Shown here: piece after piece, positions 23,606 through 36,382 of the stretch
Layout: every line of letters begins with the position of its first letter
Numbering within the stretch: the stretch's first letter is position 1
Source: Filobasidium wieringae
Lineage: Eukaryota > Basidiomycota > Tremellomycetes > Filobasidiales > Filobasidiaceae
Assembly (NCBI GenBank): GCA_001600055.1
Contig: BCIV01000004.1
Span: forward strand, 980,430-1,044,429
DNA: 64,000 nucleotides
Direction of reading: 5' to 3'
Position numbers and translations under genes: made by a program
The notes under the pieces: generated by a model
The model's database searches: none
Told to the model about the DNA's origin: nothing
The model's input: only the letters and a program-made list of their open reading frames with translations

Positions 23606-24036
23606 TCCGGAGAGTACAGCTTACTCTACTTAAGCAGTCGTGATAGAGGGGGACAGCGTAAGTTGATTGACAAGGTCGATCGAGCGCACCGCCTTCGGAT
23701 TAGTGCGAGCTTGCTCACGTGATGACGTCACGTTTCATGCGGGTGCATCCACCAGGTGCGGGGTTTCACTTTGATGGAGAGAGAAGTCGTATAGAAGATT
23801 GAAACATGTCGTGATACACGTATACATATCGATGAGCAACTGATGGGGACGATAGAAATGGGTTTTATCACTCCTACTCTGGAGAAATTAGAAGCGTAAA
23901 GATTCATGTAAGCTCCGAGGTGAGGCATAGGCGAACTAGCTCGTGCGGCTCCGCGTTCACGAGCTCTGTGTCAGCCCTTGAAAAGTCTCATCAGCTAGGT
24001 GGTCGAGAGATCGCGTCGCAAGGTACTCACAAAAGA
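23606..24036. promoter_or_regulatory. PPT1 upstream region with CACGTG plus TGACGTCA
   Basis: 431 bases between the pseudokinase gene's stop and the PPT1 start (both minus strand). It holds a CACGTG E-box (23716-23721) followed within one base by a TGACGTCA CRE-type palindrome (23723-23730). These resemble bHLH and bZIP (ATF/CREB) sites; use is inferred. Confidence 0.5.
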
Positions 24037-25512
24037 TCAGTCGTCCCATACAATATCTTTGTATGCCCGCGCACTGATATTCCCTCCCTTCCGAGCAATG
24101 AAAGAAATTTCAAATCCGACCAAGCAACCCGTCCCCGGTTCTCCAACAGTCAACAAAATGTTTCCAAGATCGATGTTTTGATAATGGACTTCCAGGCAGG
24201 CGAGGAAAAATAGAGTCCTATCCACTCCCTGCATCTGGCGCATGAAATTACGTACGCCGAGGGTTGAACTTCGATTCATGGGAAGTGGATAAACAGCTTT
24301 GCCATAGGTGATGAAACTCGAAGCCTGCTGAGCCCCGTTCCAGTAGCTGATCTTTCCTAACACTTTAGGGATATTCGCATTCTCCTCGTAGATCTTTCTC
24401 TTCTCCGATTCTTTCTCGATATATCGGAACATTCCCATCTCAAAATCGGCCAGTTTGGGTGCCTGCCATATAAGCTTCACATACGTATCCGTGCCTTTCG
24501 GAAGACTTGGCAGGTCCGTGAATCTGTAAACCGCTCGTTTGCGGACGCTTGCATCGAGAGAAGGAAAGTCGAAGGTCTCCAGGTAGTAAATTTCATTCTC
24601 CTCTTTTCGTATCTGGTCAGGAATACCGATTTCTTTTATCTTGTCTATGTTTAGTAGGTTGGCAAGGCGTTCAGGAGGTCCAGATAGATAAGCGATGATC
24701 ATAACTATGTCTTCAAAATGACTGGGCTTGAGGAAGCTGTATAAGGGTGAACGAGCGATATGACCATCGTATGTACACAGTAAGCGTAGTTTCTTGCCGA
24801 ATAACGTGAAACATGTAGATTTCCCGATGATTGGTCCTCCGGCAACTTTGGGTTTCTTTTAGAATATCGAAAGAGAACCTGAGATGAACCGTTCTAATGT
24901 TTAGGTAGGCAAGCCATGACTCACACACTCAGCCGCCATCGTGTTGAATATCTCCTCTGGAATGTTCAAAGCTGATCTTGTCTTGATATAACCGAAAGCT
25001 ACCATTGGTCGACCGATATACTCACTTCCGTCTTCCGCCTGGACCGCGACTTCCTTTGGCATGCGAATGGCGACATCGAGCTGATCATCCTGTATCTGAG
25101 AGGCTTTTGAGGCACTGGCATTTTCGAAGATGTCGTCTGGAGATCCAGGGGTAACAGGCATCTCCATGTCGTCCTGCTTGAAACGGGCCGCTACGCGGTT
25201 GCATAACTCGCGGAAGTGATCGCAAAGTACCTGATCTGATCCCCTATCGGCGACGCTCTGGACATGTCTTACGTATCGTCCAAGTGTGGTAGTACTATCG
25301 TTCATCTCTGTAGCAATCTCTTTGACCAGCTTGTTTGCCCTTCTGATTCGATTGGGAGCGATTTCGTCCAGGACGACTCGGATGGATCGTTCGTCCGTTT
25401 TCGCGAAAAGCCTTGCCGAATCAAGACCTCCTTTGCTTAGCTTGAACTGGTAAGTGTGGTACATGTTCAGACTCCCCATGGTTGATGGAGACTTTGAGTT
25501 TGAGGACTCCAT
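24037..25512 (-). CDS. FunK1-like protein, probable pseudokinase
   Basis: Exons (minus) 24925-25512 and 24037-24855; 1407 bases, 468 aa, shorter than typical FunK1 proteins. The architecture is that of the fungal-specific FunK1 kinase family: an N-terminal region ending in RPMVAFGYIKTRSALNIPEE, a central block with FGKKLRLLCTYDGHIARSPL, then the kinase C-lobe. Where active members read HRDIS-x-GN, this one reads YQNIDLGNILL, with Asn in place of the catalytic Asp. The DFD/DLD metal-binding position reads VGFE, so Asp is replaced by Gly. I infer loss of phosphotransfer. The frame stops soon after this motif, so the C-lobe end is also short. The family assignment is moderately sure. Confidence 0.6.
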
Positions 25513-25728
25513 TTATGATTCTTCTCCGAGCTCGGGAATTTCGAGAGGACTGACCGGACTGATGAGCAAAGACGATTGTTATAGAGGAATGAACAGCGCT
25601 TGATCGCGATGACGAATCATGGCTTATGCAGTCGTTATCAAGAATTACAACGCGCAAAAGCGTAGCATGACTCATGATATTCAGTTCTAAAATACCCATA
25701 TCAGTCTCCCATGCAACTACCGGTTCGT

Positions 25729-27792
25729 CTACATCATCAACATTTCCGCTGCTCCAGAGTGTACAACATCAGCCCCAAATCACCAACAAAAATACTAGTG
25801 GGCTTACCTTCGTTAGTCTGAGTGCTGGCATCCTTCTTCGCCTTGAAAAGTTGCTTATAAACGAAAACCTGATCGTACTCCCTCATCACCTCTCTCTGCA
25901 GGATCTGTCTGTCTTTGATCAGGCGTTCGAATTCCTTGACGACAAATATCGTTTGAGCGGTGATGGAGATGTTACAGAGAAGAGCGATGATAGGGTACGA
26001 ATATCCGATCAGTTGGAATAGGATTGGCTGGATGGGCGAATAGTAGCTATCATTTCGTATATTCCCGGTCAATAATGATTATCGGCTTGCACACTACCCA
26101 AGTGGTGACTCACATAAAGAACATCATATTGAACTCTGGGGGATCCCAGACGTTCAGACTCTGCATCATATCCTGTGCTCTCTTCTCCTCTTCCCTCTTT
26201 AGATGAGGTGGAGATCCGATCATGACTCGGACCAAGGTAAGGGGATTGATATAAGACCTGGGTGTGCGCCATAAAGTAAAACAAAGGATCAATAGGGTGC
26301 AACGAGGCAGAGATGCGATGTACGCGCTTACCAAAGCAGAACAATAGCCTTTTTCAAGGTCCACCCTGATCTCCCTTCATAAGTCTCATCATCCTCTCCA
26401 GCACGGGGTAAGGGGACTGCATGTGCATTAGGGGAGTTGAGCTGGGTCTATCGATCGCATTGAATCATCACTTCGTGTTACATCAGTGCTCGAGACGAGA
26501 GGGACATACCGATCGGAATTGCATATCATACCGCCTCCTCGAACTGAATAGATATCCCGCATTTGCCAAGCTTAGAGCGGTCATAATGAAGAAAAAACTC
26601 CACGTCTACATGCAAAGGAAATCGCGTCAGCTGGTCTCCCCGACCAGATTGGACAGAAATAGGAGAAAATTCGACTGAAAACACAGAAAGATGGACTCAC
26701 CCCGAGCATTCCCCAAAGACTCTTACTTCCCCATCCAAACCAACCAATTACTCCCCAAGTACTCTTCCCCGCTCGTAATATCTCATCGTACCTACCAAGC
26801 CCCTCATCCGTCTCCGGGTTTCCAAAAACACTATCCGCGACGGGTGAAGCGTATCGTCTTTGTCTCCTTATTGGCAACAGGGAGATGAAGAGGTTCCAGA
26901 GAGGCGCTCTGACTAGGAAATGGAGGATATGCAGGAGGAGGGCTAGGTAGGGAACTAGGTGGGGTGGGATAGTGAGCTCGTTTAGGTGCGTGGAAAGGGT
27001 CTCGAAAGTTTGTCGTGGGTAGCTTGTGATTCTGGTAGATCAGAGCAAAGAGCGATTCCAAGACGACGAGAGAATTTAGTTAATGCACCGTGGATTGTAA
27101 GGGGAAGAGCACTCGTACCTATTCCACAGGCTTGCCTTTCGAACAAACCTCTTAGTTGTTCGAGGATCATCACTATCCTTCCTTCCAAATTTCAAGAGTC
27201 CCCTGCCCCACCCAGCCTTCGATTCCGGCAGCCCATCCACGCCCATCCCTGTCTCCCCGCTTAGTGAGGTAGCTAGAGGAGGCTTCTGAGCACTTCGCTT
27301 GATATATTCTTCTGCATCCTGACGACTACCTTCCCGGTCAAAGGGGACGATAGTGGAACGAGATAGCTGAGATGGGGTGCTGGGGGAATAATAGGGAGAG
27401 AAACCATCGTGCAAGTTAGAGTTTGATTGGAGTGGGGTGCCTGCTAACGAATGCCTAGGACGAGATCTGAGCCGAGAGACGGGGGTGACCATCCCTTCCA
27501 TGTTCGTAGGTTCTGCACTTGCATGAAGGTTGGGAATCGATTTAGAGCTGCTCAAACCTAATCCTCTCGAGCGGGGCTTGACGGGGGTATCGTTTTCATG
27601 ATCTATCTGAGAAGACACATTCCTCATGCTCGAAGAGCTTGATATCATGGGTGATCCGGTGGAAGAGGCGGTGATGACATTAGTAGACAAGGAGGACCGG
27701 TTTCGAGGAGTTGAGGAGCCCGTGTCCTGCTGTGTCGACACACTACCGAGAGTAGACCTGTTAGGACGGGCAAAGGCTTTCAGAGGCGGCAT
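25729..27792 (-). CDS. Nur1/Mug154-like multi-pass membrane protein
   Basis: Exons (minus) 27119-27792, 26701-27031, 26510-26605, 26332-26441, 26114-26257, 25808-26046, then a short last exon whose position is uncertain (stop at 25729-25731, or a read ending at 25421). The first ~220 aa are Ser/Pro/Arg-rich. Hydrophobic segments follow: LALLLHILHFLVRAPLWNLF, GVIGWFGWGSKSLWGMLG, SFFFIMTALSLANAGYLF, and FQLIGYSYPIIALLCNISIT. Between them lies SYINPLTLVRVMIG and LNVWDPPEFNM, which resembles the conserved VWD-P motif of Nur1/Mug154, an inner nuclear membrane partner of Lem2 that tethers rDNA or heterochromatin. The C-terminus is a charged helix. Its start lies 293 bases from separase, transcribed divergently. 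The family call is tentative; the membrane-protein call is firmer. Confidence 0.5.
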
Positions 27793-28085
27793 TGTATGGT
27801 GTTGGATTCAACGAGCTAGGCAGAGAATGGAATTCGATCGAAGATATGGATGGACCATCAAATTCTGTGTTTACGGTGTTGTGGAAGGGTGAAAGTCGAT
27901 AACGCATAACACTCCATGCGTTCTCACTAAATGTAAACAAACCTCGTTTGAATGAGCAATCCAACGATTCGAAATCTATTTCTCAATTCTACTCGACCCA
28001 TACTCTGAAATCGCAGCTCATATATACCCCGATAACCACCCACAAGCCCACAGGAGACTCAAAAGTCCAAGTAGAGCATAACAGG

Positions 28086-31000
28086 ATGCCGGGATCTCGT
28101 GCGAACCCTGTTGATCTGACGGATGACGGACCGCCAGCCGCGGCAGCTCCAGCTCGTACAACCCGATCCAGAACTCAAGCAGGTACTTCATCAACCACGA
28201 CCAGAACGACAATAACGAAACCAAAGGAAAGCAAAGCCGAGGAGAAAGCTAAAATGACGAGACCTGCCCGAGCAACCGCAGTACCTGCGACTAGAACGAG
28301 AAGAACCCAACCTCTTGTTGAACCTGATTCACCTACGCCGGGTCCTTCTACCGCTCCAACCTCTCTAACTTCATCAAGGAATGAAGCCCTAAAGACTACA
28401 CCTGTAGTACGAAGAAAACCAGCAACTACATCTCTCACAGAAAAATCGACTAAACCGATAGAACCTATAACAGCTGTTCGAAGAACAGCTAAACCTGCTT
28501 CTGCAGCGGTGTCGAGGTCGAAAGCGAAAACGCAGGACGATAGCATTGATGATCTAGCTGTAGCTCTAGAGAATCAGCTTAAGATTGATAAGAATGCTCC
28601 CGCAAGAACAGGAAGAGTGGTTTCTGGGACGAAAGTAGCTCCGGCGAGGAGGATAGTTTCCGGTACTTCTGCCGCTACGAAAACTCGAACCAGCCTCACG
28701 AACCCTGCGCCTCCACCTAAATCGCTGCCATCCGCTATCAAACCTCCTCTACCTCGAACCGCCTCGCTCCTTCCATTCATTCCCAAACCTATCCCCCTGA
28801 TCCCTAGTACGACACTCCTCTCCATCCCCCCACTTACCCTCTCGACAACCGACCTCCAGTCAACCAGACTAACGATAAACAAGTGCATAAATTCTTTCCG
28901 AGCGGCACAGGAGGAAGGGTATAAGTACGTTCCCAAGGTCGCTGAACCTGTCAACGCGGGAAGAACCGGGGCCAGGAAAGCTTTGCCGACAAGGACGAAG
29001 CTGGTATCCAAAGATGAAAAGGAAGAGGTGGTTGACAAGGACAAGAGATGGACGGATGAGAGCGTCAAGGAAATAGTAGAGGAGTGCGTTGTGGCCCTGA
29101 GGAGATTGACGGGAAACTTGTTAAGTTCTTATCCTCCTACTTCGAAGGCCGTTTCTTCGCATGCGGATGCAGCTGAGACAACCCCGGAAGCGGGAGATGA
29201 GGAGGAAACTGGAATGACGAAGGAGAATAACATGGGAAAATGGGTCGAAGATGCTCTAGCGGAAATCAGATTGAGAATGCAGATTGCAAAAGCTTGTTCA
29301 GACTTCGGTTTCGTGAGTACACCATCCTCTTCCAATCATACCTGATTGAGCGAGGAGGGAGCTGATATCTGTATTTCTTAGCATGCGAACACGCTGAGAA
29401 TTCTCTTGGAAGCTAGGGAAGTCGTCTTGCACCTGAACGGCGTAGAGCTCTCGGCAGGAGGGACTGGGTCGTTGGAGTCCGTCATGTTTCTTCCTTCCGG
29501 TTCTATCCCGCTGAAGGACAGGGATAGCAAGACTGTGCAAGGGACTTTTACGTGGATGATCATGCTCTGGTCTGCTCTAGCTTCTAAAGCTGTACAGGGA
29601 AAGAAAGAAGAAATACTGCTGCTTCTTCGCACTATGGCTCTCCCTTTGAATGAGGGAAGAGTCCATGTTCTCGAATTCGCAAACCACGTGGACCTGGCTA
29701 CGGGGAAAACTTACTTTACTCATCTGTATGCCAGAGTGGGCAAACTAGTTCCTCAAGCGGGAATCGTGCCGGGTTCAGCACAGGATGCGGAGATAAGCCG
29801 GTTGATTCTGTTATTCAGAGCGGGGATGTCGGTCGGTACAGAAGGCGCTCTTAGTTTGAATGCTCTGTGGACGGCGGTGAGGGAAGAAGGACAGAAACTC
29901 TCGAGACGAGTCACGCAGTTGATAGAGCAAGAGAAAGCGGAGAGAGGTAAGGACGAGTTGGATATGGCTCGGGCTATCGGAAGGATGATCGAGGAGGTTG
30001 TCAAGTTTGTGAGCGAGGATGACCGGAAAGGAGGGTTGGGAGCTTGTCAGGGAAGTAGGGAGTGGGAGGAAATGATCGAGCTCTGGGTAGGGCTCTGCAG
30101 AGCAGTGAGTCACGATCGTTCATGTATCCTTGGGTCGCGCTGAAATCAAGGTGCTCGCTCCTACAGCTTGGAGACGTACAAGGTGTAGATACCGCTCTGG
30201 CATGTCTTCAACCCGTTGTTGCTGAAACAGCTTCTTCTGCGGAAACACCTCTGACGGAAGGAATGAAGCGACTCGATCTCAATGTTCAGTCCGGTTCCAG
30301 TTCATTCTCCATCGTCTGTGGTCGACTGGCCAAATTGATGACCTTGCTGGATCAACCGGAAGTGAGCGAACTCGCGCAACAGGTCGGACCTCTGTTAGAA
30401 GATCGTACCGCTTTCAAGATGGCCGAGAGAGCTCTTTCCGAATTGGAAGGAGAGGAGTTAATCTACTCGATCGGGAAGCTGTCGAGAGCTGTCGACCGAG
30501 TTCGATATCGAGTGGTCAAAATCTTGGATCGAGCCAAAGCTGGACAATCGGTCCCTGAACCGTTACTTCAGGGGGGCAAGGCTTGGCTTAACAACGCCTT
30601 TCATCTCCTTGAGACGATTTTGATGGGACCATGCTCCAATGCTGCTTACCACGAGCGACACGCTGACCTAACAGCCGTGGCGATTGACGCGGCAATGAGT
30701 CTGAGCAAGACATGCTTGGTTCCACTAGAAATTGCAAGTCGAAAGGATTCTTTAACCTCACTCAAAAGCGCAGAGGCGCTATATCGAAATAGCCGGGCAC
30801 CGAGTTCCGAGTTACAAGACTGGGCGAGATGTTTGTCCAACGCCGCCTGGTCTTGCGGAGCAGCGATCTATCGGATAGATCTGTTCGTAGCCGCATCAGA
30901 CTTCATCGAACTATCAATCGATCTCGGCACAAGAGCTTTAGAATTATATGATTCAGCTCCTGAGACTTCGAATACTGAATCTGAGGACGAATGGCAGAGC

Positions 31001-34000
31001 TTAAGAACAGTAATGGCTCAAAGGTGGGAAGCGCTTTCAATCTGCCACATGAAAGCGAGCCGAAAGATGGAAAGTCTTGAAGCTAGACTGAGCTGCATCA
31101 AAGCACATATCCCTCAGCTGAGCTCCATCAAGCTCGCATCATCACGGCAACCTCCTGCCCTTATATTCCAGCTGGATCAGCGTTTTAACGCTGTTCTAGC
31201 GAGGTTAGCATCAACGCTTGCAGCTGAAGCTCTGTTTTATTGCAATGCGGAGCAGAGTGTCGAGGACAGATTGTTTGCGATCGCTCCTACTTCTGAAGCT
31301 GTAGCAGTTATCGCTGAGCAACTTGTGACTTACATGCAAGTCCTAGAATACCGAAACGAAGTGGCTCGTCTCATGCAGTCTTTACTTCGCCGCACGATGG
31401 ACGTTTACAAGGCTATGTCTTGTCCTATTCGCCAGGTCAGGTATGTCATCGGGTGACGAGGGCAACATCACTTATTAACGACGTTGATGGATTTATAGAT
31501 GCATCCTCAAGCTTTTACAACACGCATTGGCGATAGGTGAACACCTCGTAGACTTCGATCACCTCGTATCAGCGGCGTTCGACCTGCTTAATGGTTTGGT
31601 TGGTGATTGGAATTGATTTTGACTTACACCACAGTGCTGACACCTTCGCAACAGGATCTCGGCGTGGATTTGAAGTTAGTGCCCTACAAGGACCAGTATC
31701 TGGCGGAGCTACACATTGCGGTCGCAGCCAACGCGTATGCACGTCGTCACCTAAACCTCTTGTCGATCTTGAGTGATCACGCAGAAGCTGCTCGAGAAGC
31801 GCTCAAGGGTCTGGTCGACCGCAAACGTCCAGTTATTCTCTCAAATACAATTAATCCTACTGTTCGAAAAGCGGTGCCGAAGACCAAGTCTGCTGGCACT
31901 CATCCAACTCCCGCACAAGCCGAATCGACGTCAATTGCAGTCGACGATGTGACGGGATTATGTGCCAGACTGGGTTCGTAGATGTCGAAGAGTGCCGTAA
32001 ACATCTTTCAGCTGATTCTTGCAAATAGAAAAATTCATTGCTTTGTTGAGTCTACACAGTCACGATCTGGTCCGGATAGAATTTCTGCGAATCAAGCGAG
32101 GCTTGGAGAGGGACGAGCCATCGCTTCTCAATGGTCAGTTTACGGACTTGTTTCTATTCGGCATAGTCTCAGCAGATCCACTTCAACAGATTATCTGGTC
32201 GATTCTGTTCGACTGGGTACGGAATACTCACGACTGGGTAAAGTCACTCGGGCAGGCAGCATCTTCAATGCTGCGCGTAAAGTCGCATCAAAGGCTGTCA
32301 CGCAGGTCTTGACATCCGAACAGCAAGTCGATTTCGATTTACGATATGCGCAGTTTTTGGCCAGCGTAGGAAACACCACCAAAAGGTAAGCTAGACAGAA
32401 TCTTGCACCCTCTGACCAGCGTCTCATATGTCGTCAATCAGTTCGGAAGTCTATGGTATCGCGCGTCAAGAGTCGGAACCCGAATCTATGCCCAAAGGAG
32501 GCTCTTCAACGACAAAGATCAAGTTGAGAAGCGCAACCCTCGAGAGAGCTGCATTGGCGAACGTGGTGCTTGCCGATATTGCCTTTTGCCAGGACAACGC
32601 TACAGCCACCTTCCGGCATAGATCCACCGCGTTCCGTTTACTGAACCGCGCTGCTGAGAATATGGCGAGAATCGCGCCCAAATCGAAGCCCGTTTCAAAA
32701 GCTGGTACACCGTACCAGGTACCGGACGACCCGTTCAGCGCACCTGTTCAACAAGCAGCTCCAGAGGATGCGCCTCCCGTTGATGATGCTCCGAAGCATT
32801 TGATGAGCTCGCAATACGAAGGCAAACAGCTTGTGGGCAAACATCTGAGCCTGGTCGGCGTAAGTTTGATGATTGATAATTTCTACAGCCAGCTGATAGC
32901 CAGGTTCTTCTCATCAGGACCTGCTACGTAGTAGTCTGCAGCTCGCTTCTGATCTGCTGGACCGGGGATCAGCTAAAGACGCGCTAACATTTGTCAACGA
33001 AGCGAAACACATGGCTGAAACGGCAGGGTCCGCGTACTGGGTTGCCAAAGCAGACTGTGTTCTGGCGGAAATCAATATCGAACTACGATGCTTTGACGCT
33101 GCTGCAGCCAATATAGAACAGGCAGCAGAGATTCTTCTTGAAGTGAGTCTCGTATTTGAACCGGAAACCAGCAAGGTCACTTATGCTTGCCTTGGTCAGT
33201 CAAAGGGTCCGGATAGCGCTCATGCCCATCTCATCCTTGCTCATTTACATTCCCGTCAAGCCAGCGCCGAGGAAGGATGCGAGATGTTGGACACAGCTCA
33301 AGAGGCGTTTGAAGCAACCAACCAAGCACTCATGGAGCTTGAGGGCCAGTTCAGCGTATCTGACCATCTAGCCGGAACGTGAGTAACTTATACGAACTCC
33401 TATCATACCCGTTAGGCTGACCGTTTCTGATGACCTGTAGTCCTGTGAAAGGTGGAGTCTCGACTGCGCGCAAAGCCTCCATCAGCTCGCCTCAGAACAC
33501 CCTGCTGCCCATGACCCGGACACGGGCGCTTTTGGAACAAGGTAAGGTTATGAGGGTCAGCGATTTGATAGGGTTCTGACACGATCCCTTCTTAGCTCGA
33601 CTTCTTCGGAAGGTTGGCCAGATCGAGGAGAGTGACGAGCTGTTAGAATACGCTCAAAATCAGCAAGGGATGCTGTCGATAGTAGGTTCCGTTATCTGAG
33701 CGACTTCCTAGCCGACAAGCTGACAAGATGGACACAAAAAGGCGGACGAAGCATATGTAGCAGGTACCACTGCCTTCTCAAAGGCGCTTAACCGTTTCAA
33801 GTCTGATCTTTTCCTGAATTCCGTCACGGAGTCCAGTATGTCGAACGTGACCAGCCAAGGTAGCTCTGCGCTGATCTTGCTTTGATGTTATAGCGATCTC
33901 TATGCCTGTTGGCAACACCGACACGGTCGACGAGAGTCTAGCAGTGGGGCGCCGACCGATCTCGTCTACTCTGCACGATGCAGAGGTAGCGTTCCAGCGA

Positions 34001-36165
34001 TTCTTGGCTCTCCGTGGGAACGGTGGTGAGGTTACCGATGTCAGGGATGCAGCCGTAACGATTGCGATGCTTCGGGCCTATCAGGCATCACTTGGCTTCA
34101 ATTCGGCACAGTTCACTCGCGGAGCGGCGTCTCTACTTGGTAAGGAAGATCGTTTATCAAGATGTATCATGTCGTTGACCATTTTTGTGCCTCGTTTAGA
34201 CTCCAGCTGTGCTATAACCCTTCGGCGAGAGTTTTACGAAGCTCTCGCGGCCCGAAAACGAGGTGCAAGAGTTGAAGAGATGGTTTGGCCCGAGGTGGTT
34301 CCTGGCCCGGTAGACCAAACCGACGAGATGCTTCAAGTGGAAGAAAGCGGAGAGACTTTGGACAACTCTCGGTCAGAATCAGCGAGACGATCTAGATTGC
34401 TGGAAGAACCTGATATATCTCGATTGCCATCCAACTGGTGTACGATCTCGATCAACGTCACGGAAGACCACAACACCATGTTCATCGCTCGACGTCAACG
34501 AGACCGTGCGCCCGTCATATTCACGCTCCCTCTCGATCGTCAAGGAAAGCGCGAGGAGGAGGACGAGAGTTTCACTCTGGATACGGCCGTGACGGAGCTC
34601 CGAACGATCATAAAGGAAAGCGACGATAGCGCGCGAAGCGCTAAGGATGTCGATCGAACGGACAAGGCGGCCAAGATGCAGTGGTGGAGTAACCGGAAAG
34701 TGCTGGACAAACGTCTACAAGATTTGCTCGAGAACATCGAATTCTGTTGGCTTGGAGCGTTCAAGGTATGTCTTCCCGTTCCCCTGAGCCTGTTTTCATA
34801 CTCAACTGTAGATTATTGGTCAGACGATATTCAACCCTGCCCACGGGCGTTCCCCTAAATCGCTCTCCATCTTCCGTCAAACGCTAGAACAGACCTTTGC
34901 TCGAGCTCTCGCTCACGGTGACAAGTCCAAGAAGCCCAAGATCAGGCTGGACGATAACATCGTGGAATGTTTCTCTAGCTTGTCTTCCAAGTCGAAGGAT
35001 CAGGAATTCGAGGATCTGGTTTACTATATACTGGATCTCCATCAGTTTAATGGGATCGGGGTCGCTCTGGCCGAATTGGATATTGAGCAGGTGAGCCGTA
35101 TCTCGATCGATATCAAGGAATTACTATCAGACTGAACATGTCTTTTCTCTCCCTCGTCTGTAGCTCTCTATGGATGTCCAGAACGCTCTGACTCAGTTCG
35201 AACAGAGTAAACGAGCTGAATCCCTCCCTTTAACGACGGACGAGCATATCTTCCTAGTCCTCGATCGGAACGTTCAAGAAATCCCCTGGGAATCCATCCC
35301 CATCCTACGTGGTCGGGCGGTCAGTCGGATCCCCTCCCTCTCTTTCTTGCTGGACCGGATCCCCCGGGCTGTCCCAGGATCTCAACCGACCGATCCGGAT
35401 GTTTGGAGAAAGGGGATCGATCCTCGAAGGACGTTCTTCATTTTGAATCCTAGTGGGGATTTGACCAAGACTGAAGCGACGTTCAAGGAATGGGCCGAGG
35501 GGATGGTCAGGGATTGTCATTGGAGAGGGATCGTAGGGAGAGAACCTAGTTTGTTGGAGGTCAAACAGGCGCTGGAGGGGTATGATTTGGTCATGTGAGT
35601 TTCACCCATTCTTTCCCTTGCTCGATTCGATCGATTCGCTGATCTTTCTTTTGCTTCTTTTTTGACCGCGTTTAGATACTTTGGACACGGGGGGATGGAA
35701 CAGTATATCGGGACCCGAGCGATAAGGGAATTACCGAATTGCGCTTCGGTGATGATCTGGGGTTGTTCCAGTGGGATGATGAGGGATCAGGGAGAGTTGG
35801 ATAGGGTGGGGACACCTTATAATTATATGGTCGCTGGCGCGTGAGTTTTCGATCGCGTGAGGGTTCTTCGGTGCGGTCGAGCGCTTGGCTGAATTCAGGG
35901 TCTTTTTCCCTTCGATCGACGGGGTAGACCTTCGTTGACGGCGGTCCTGTGGGACGTGACGGATGCGGAGATCGACAAGGTCGCTCATTCTACGATCTCC
36001 CAGTTGAACATGGACGAACGATCCGTCCTCAAGAGCCCGGATGCGTTGCCTGATTCGGCCATCTCCAACATCCAGGCGTTGGGCAAGGCGAGGGATTGTT
36101 GCAAGTTGAGGTACTTGACGGGGGCTGCACCTGTTGCGTATGGGATCCCGATCTACTTTAGGTGA
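28086..36165 (+). CDS. ESP1: Separase (C50 peptidase)
   Basis: Nineteen exons: 28086-29312, 29382-30104, 30167-31440, 31499-31598, 31655-31973, 32029-32137, 32173-32385, 32442-32859, 32918-33142, 33200-33378, 33441-33541, 33596-33681, 33742-33859, 33894-34139, 34200-34765, 34812-35090, 35164-35594, 35676-35840, 35928-36165; 7017 bases, about 2338 aa. Separase cleaves the cohesin kleisin at anaphase. Catalytic His in IYFGHGGMEQY (about residue 2209) and Cys in VMIWGCSSGMM (about 2235) are intact, followed by VAGAPSLTAVLWDVTDAEID. The long N-terminal part is a helical/TPR-like solenoid (e.g. LGTEYSRLGKVTRAGSIFNA), preceded by a basic disordered segment. I chose the ATG at 28086 (MPGSRANPVDLTDD) over an in-frame upstream one at 27948. 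The introns at about 31599, 31974 and 32138 are short and their exact edges are uncertain. Confidence 0.9.
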
Positions 36166-36382
36166 TGGTGGTTGTACATGGTTTGGGTAGATGATCGAGG
36201 TATTCTTGTGTTGGGTGGGCGACATGAACCGGCGCGGTCACGCGCGGCTGCCGAGCGTTTGGTGATTAGTCAGCGACCGACATGCAAACACTCGATCGAT
36301 ACTACACTGAGCTCACGATTCCTTGTGCTCGACGGATTCTCACACTGGACAGACCGGCTTCACCTTGCTCATCCACGCCGCC

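Noticed and set aside
31982..32389. Continuous separase frame without an intron near 32138
   Set aside because: The other frame in 32029-32137 (SHDLVRIEFLRIKRGLERDE) fits the separase helical repeat; the continuous frame is Ser/Arg-rich noise in its first part.
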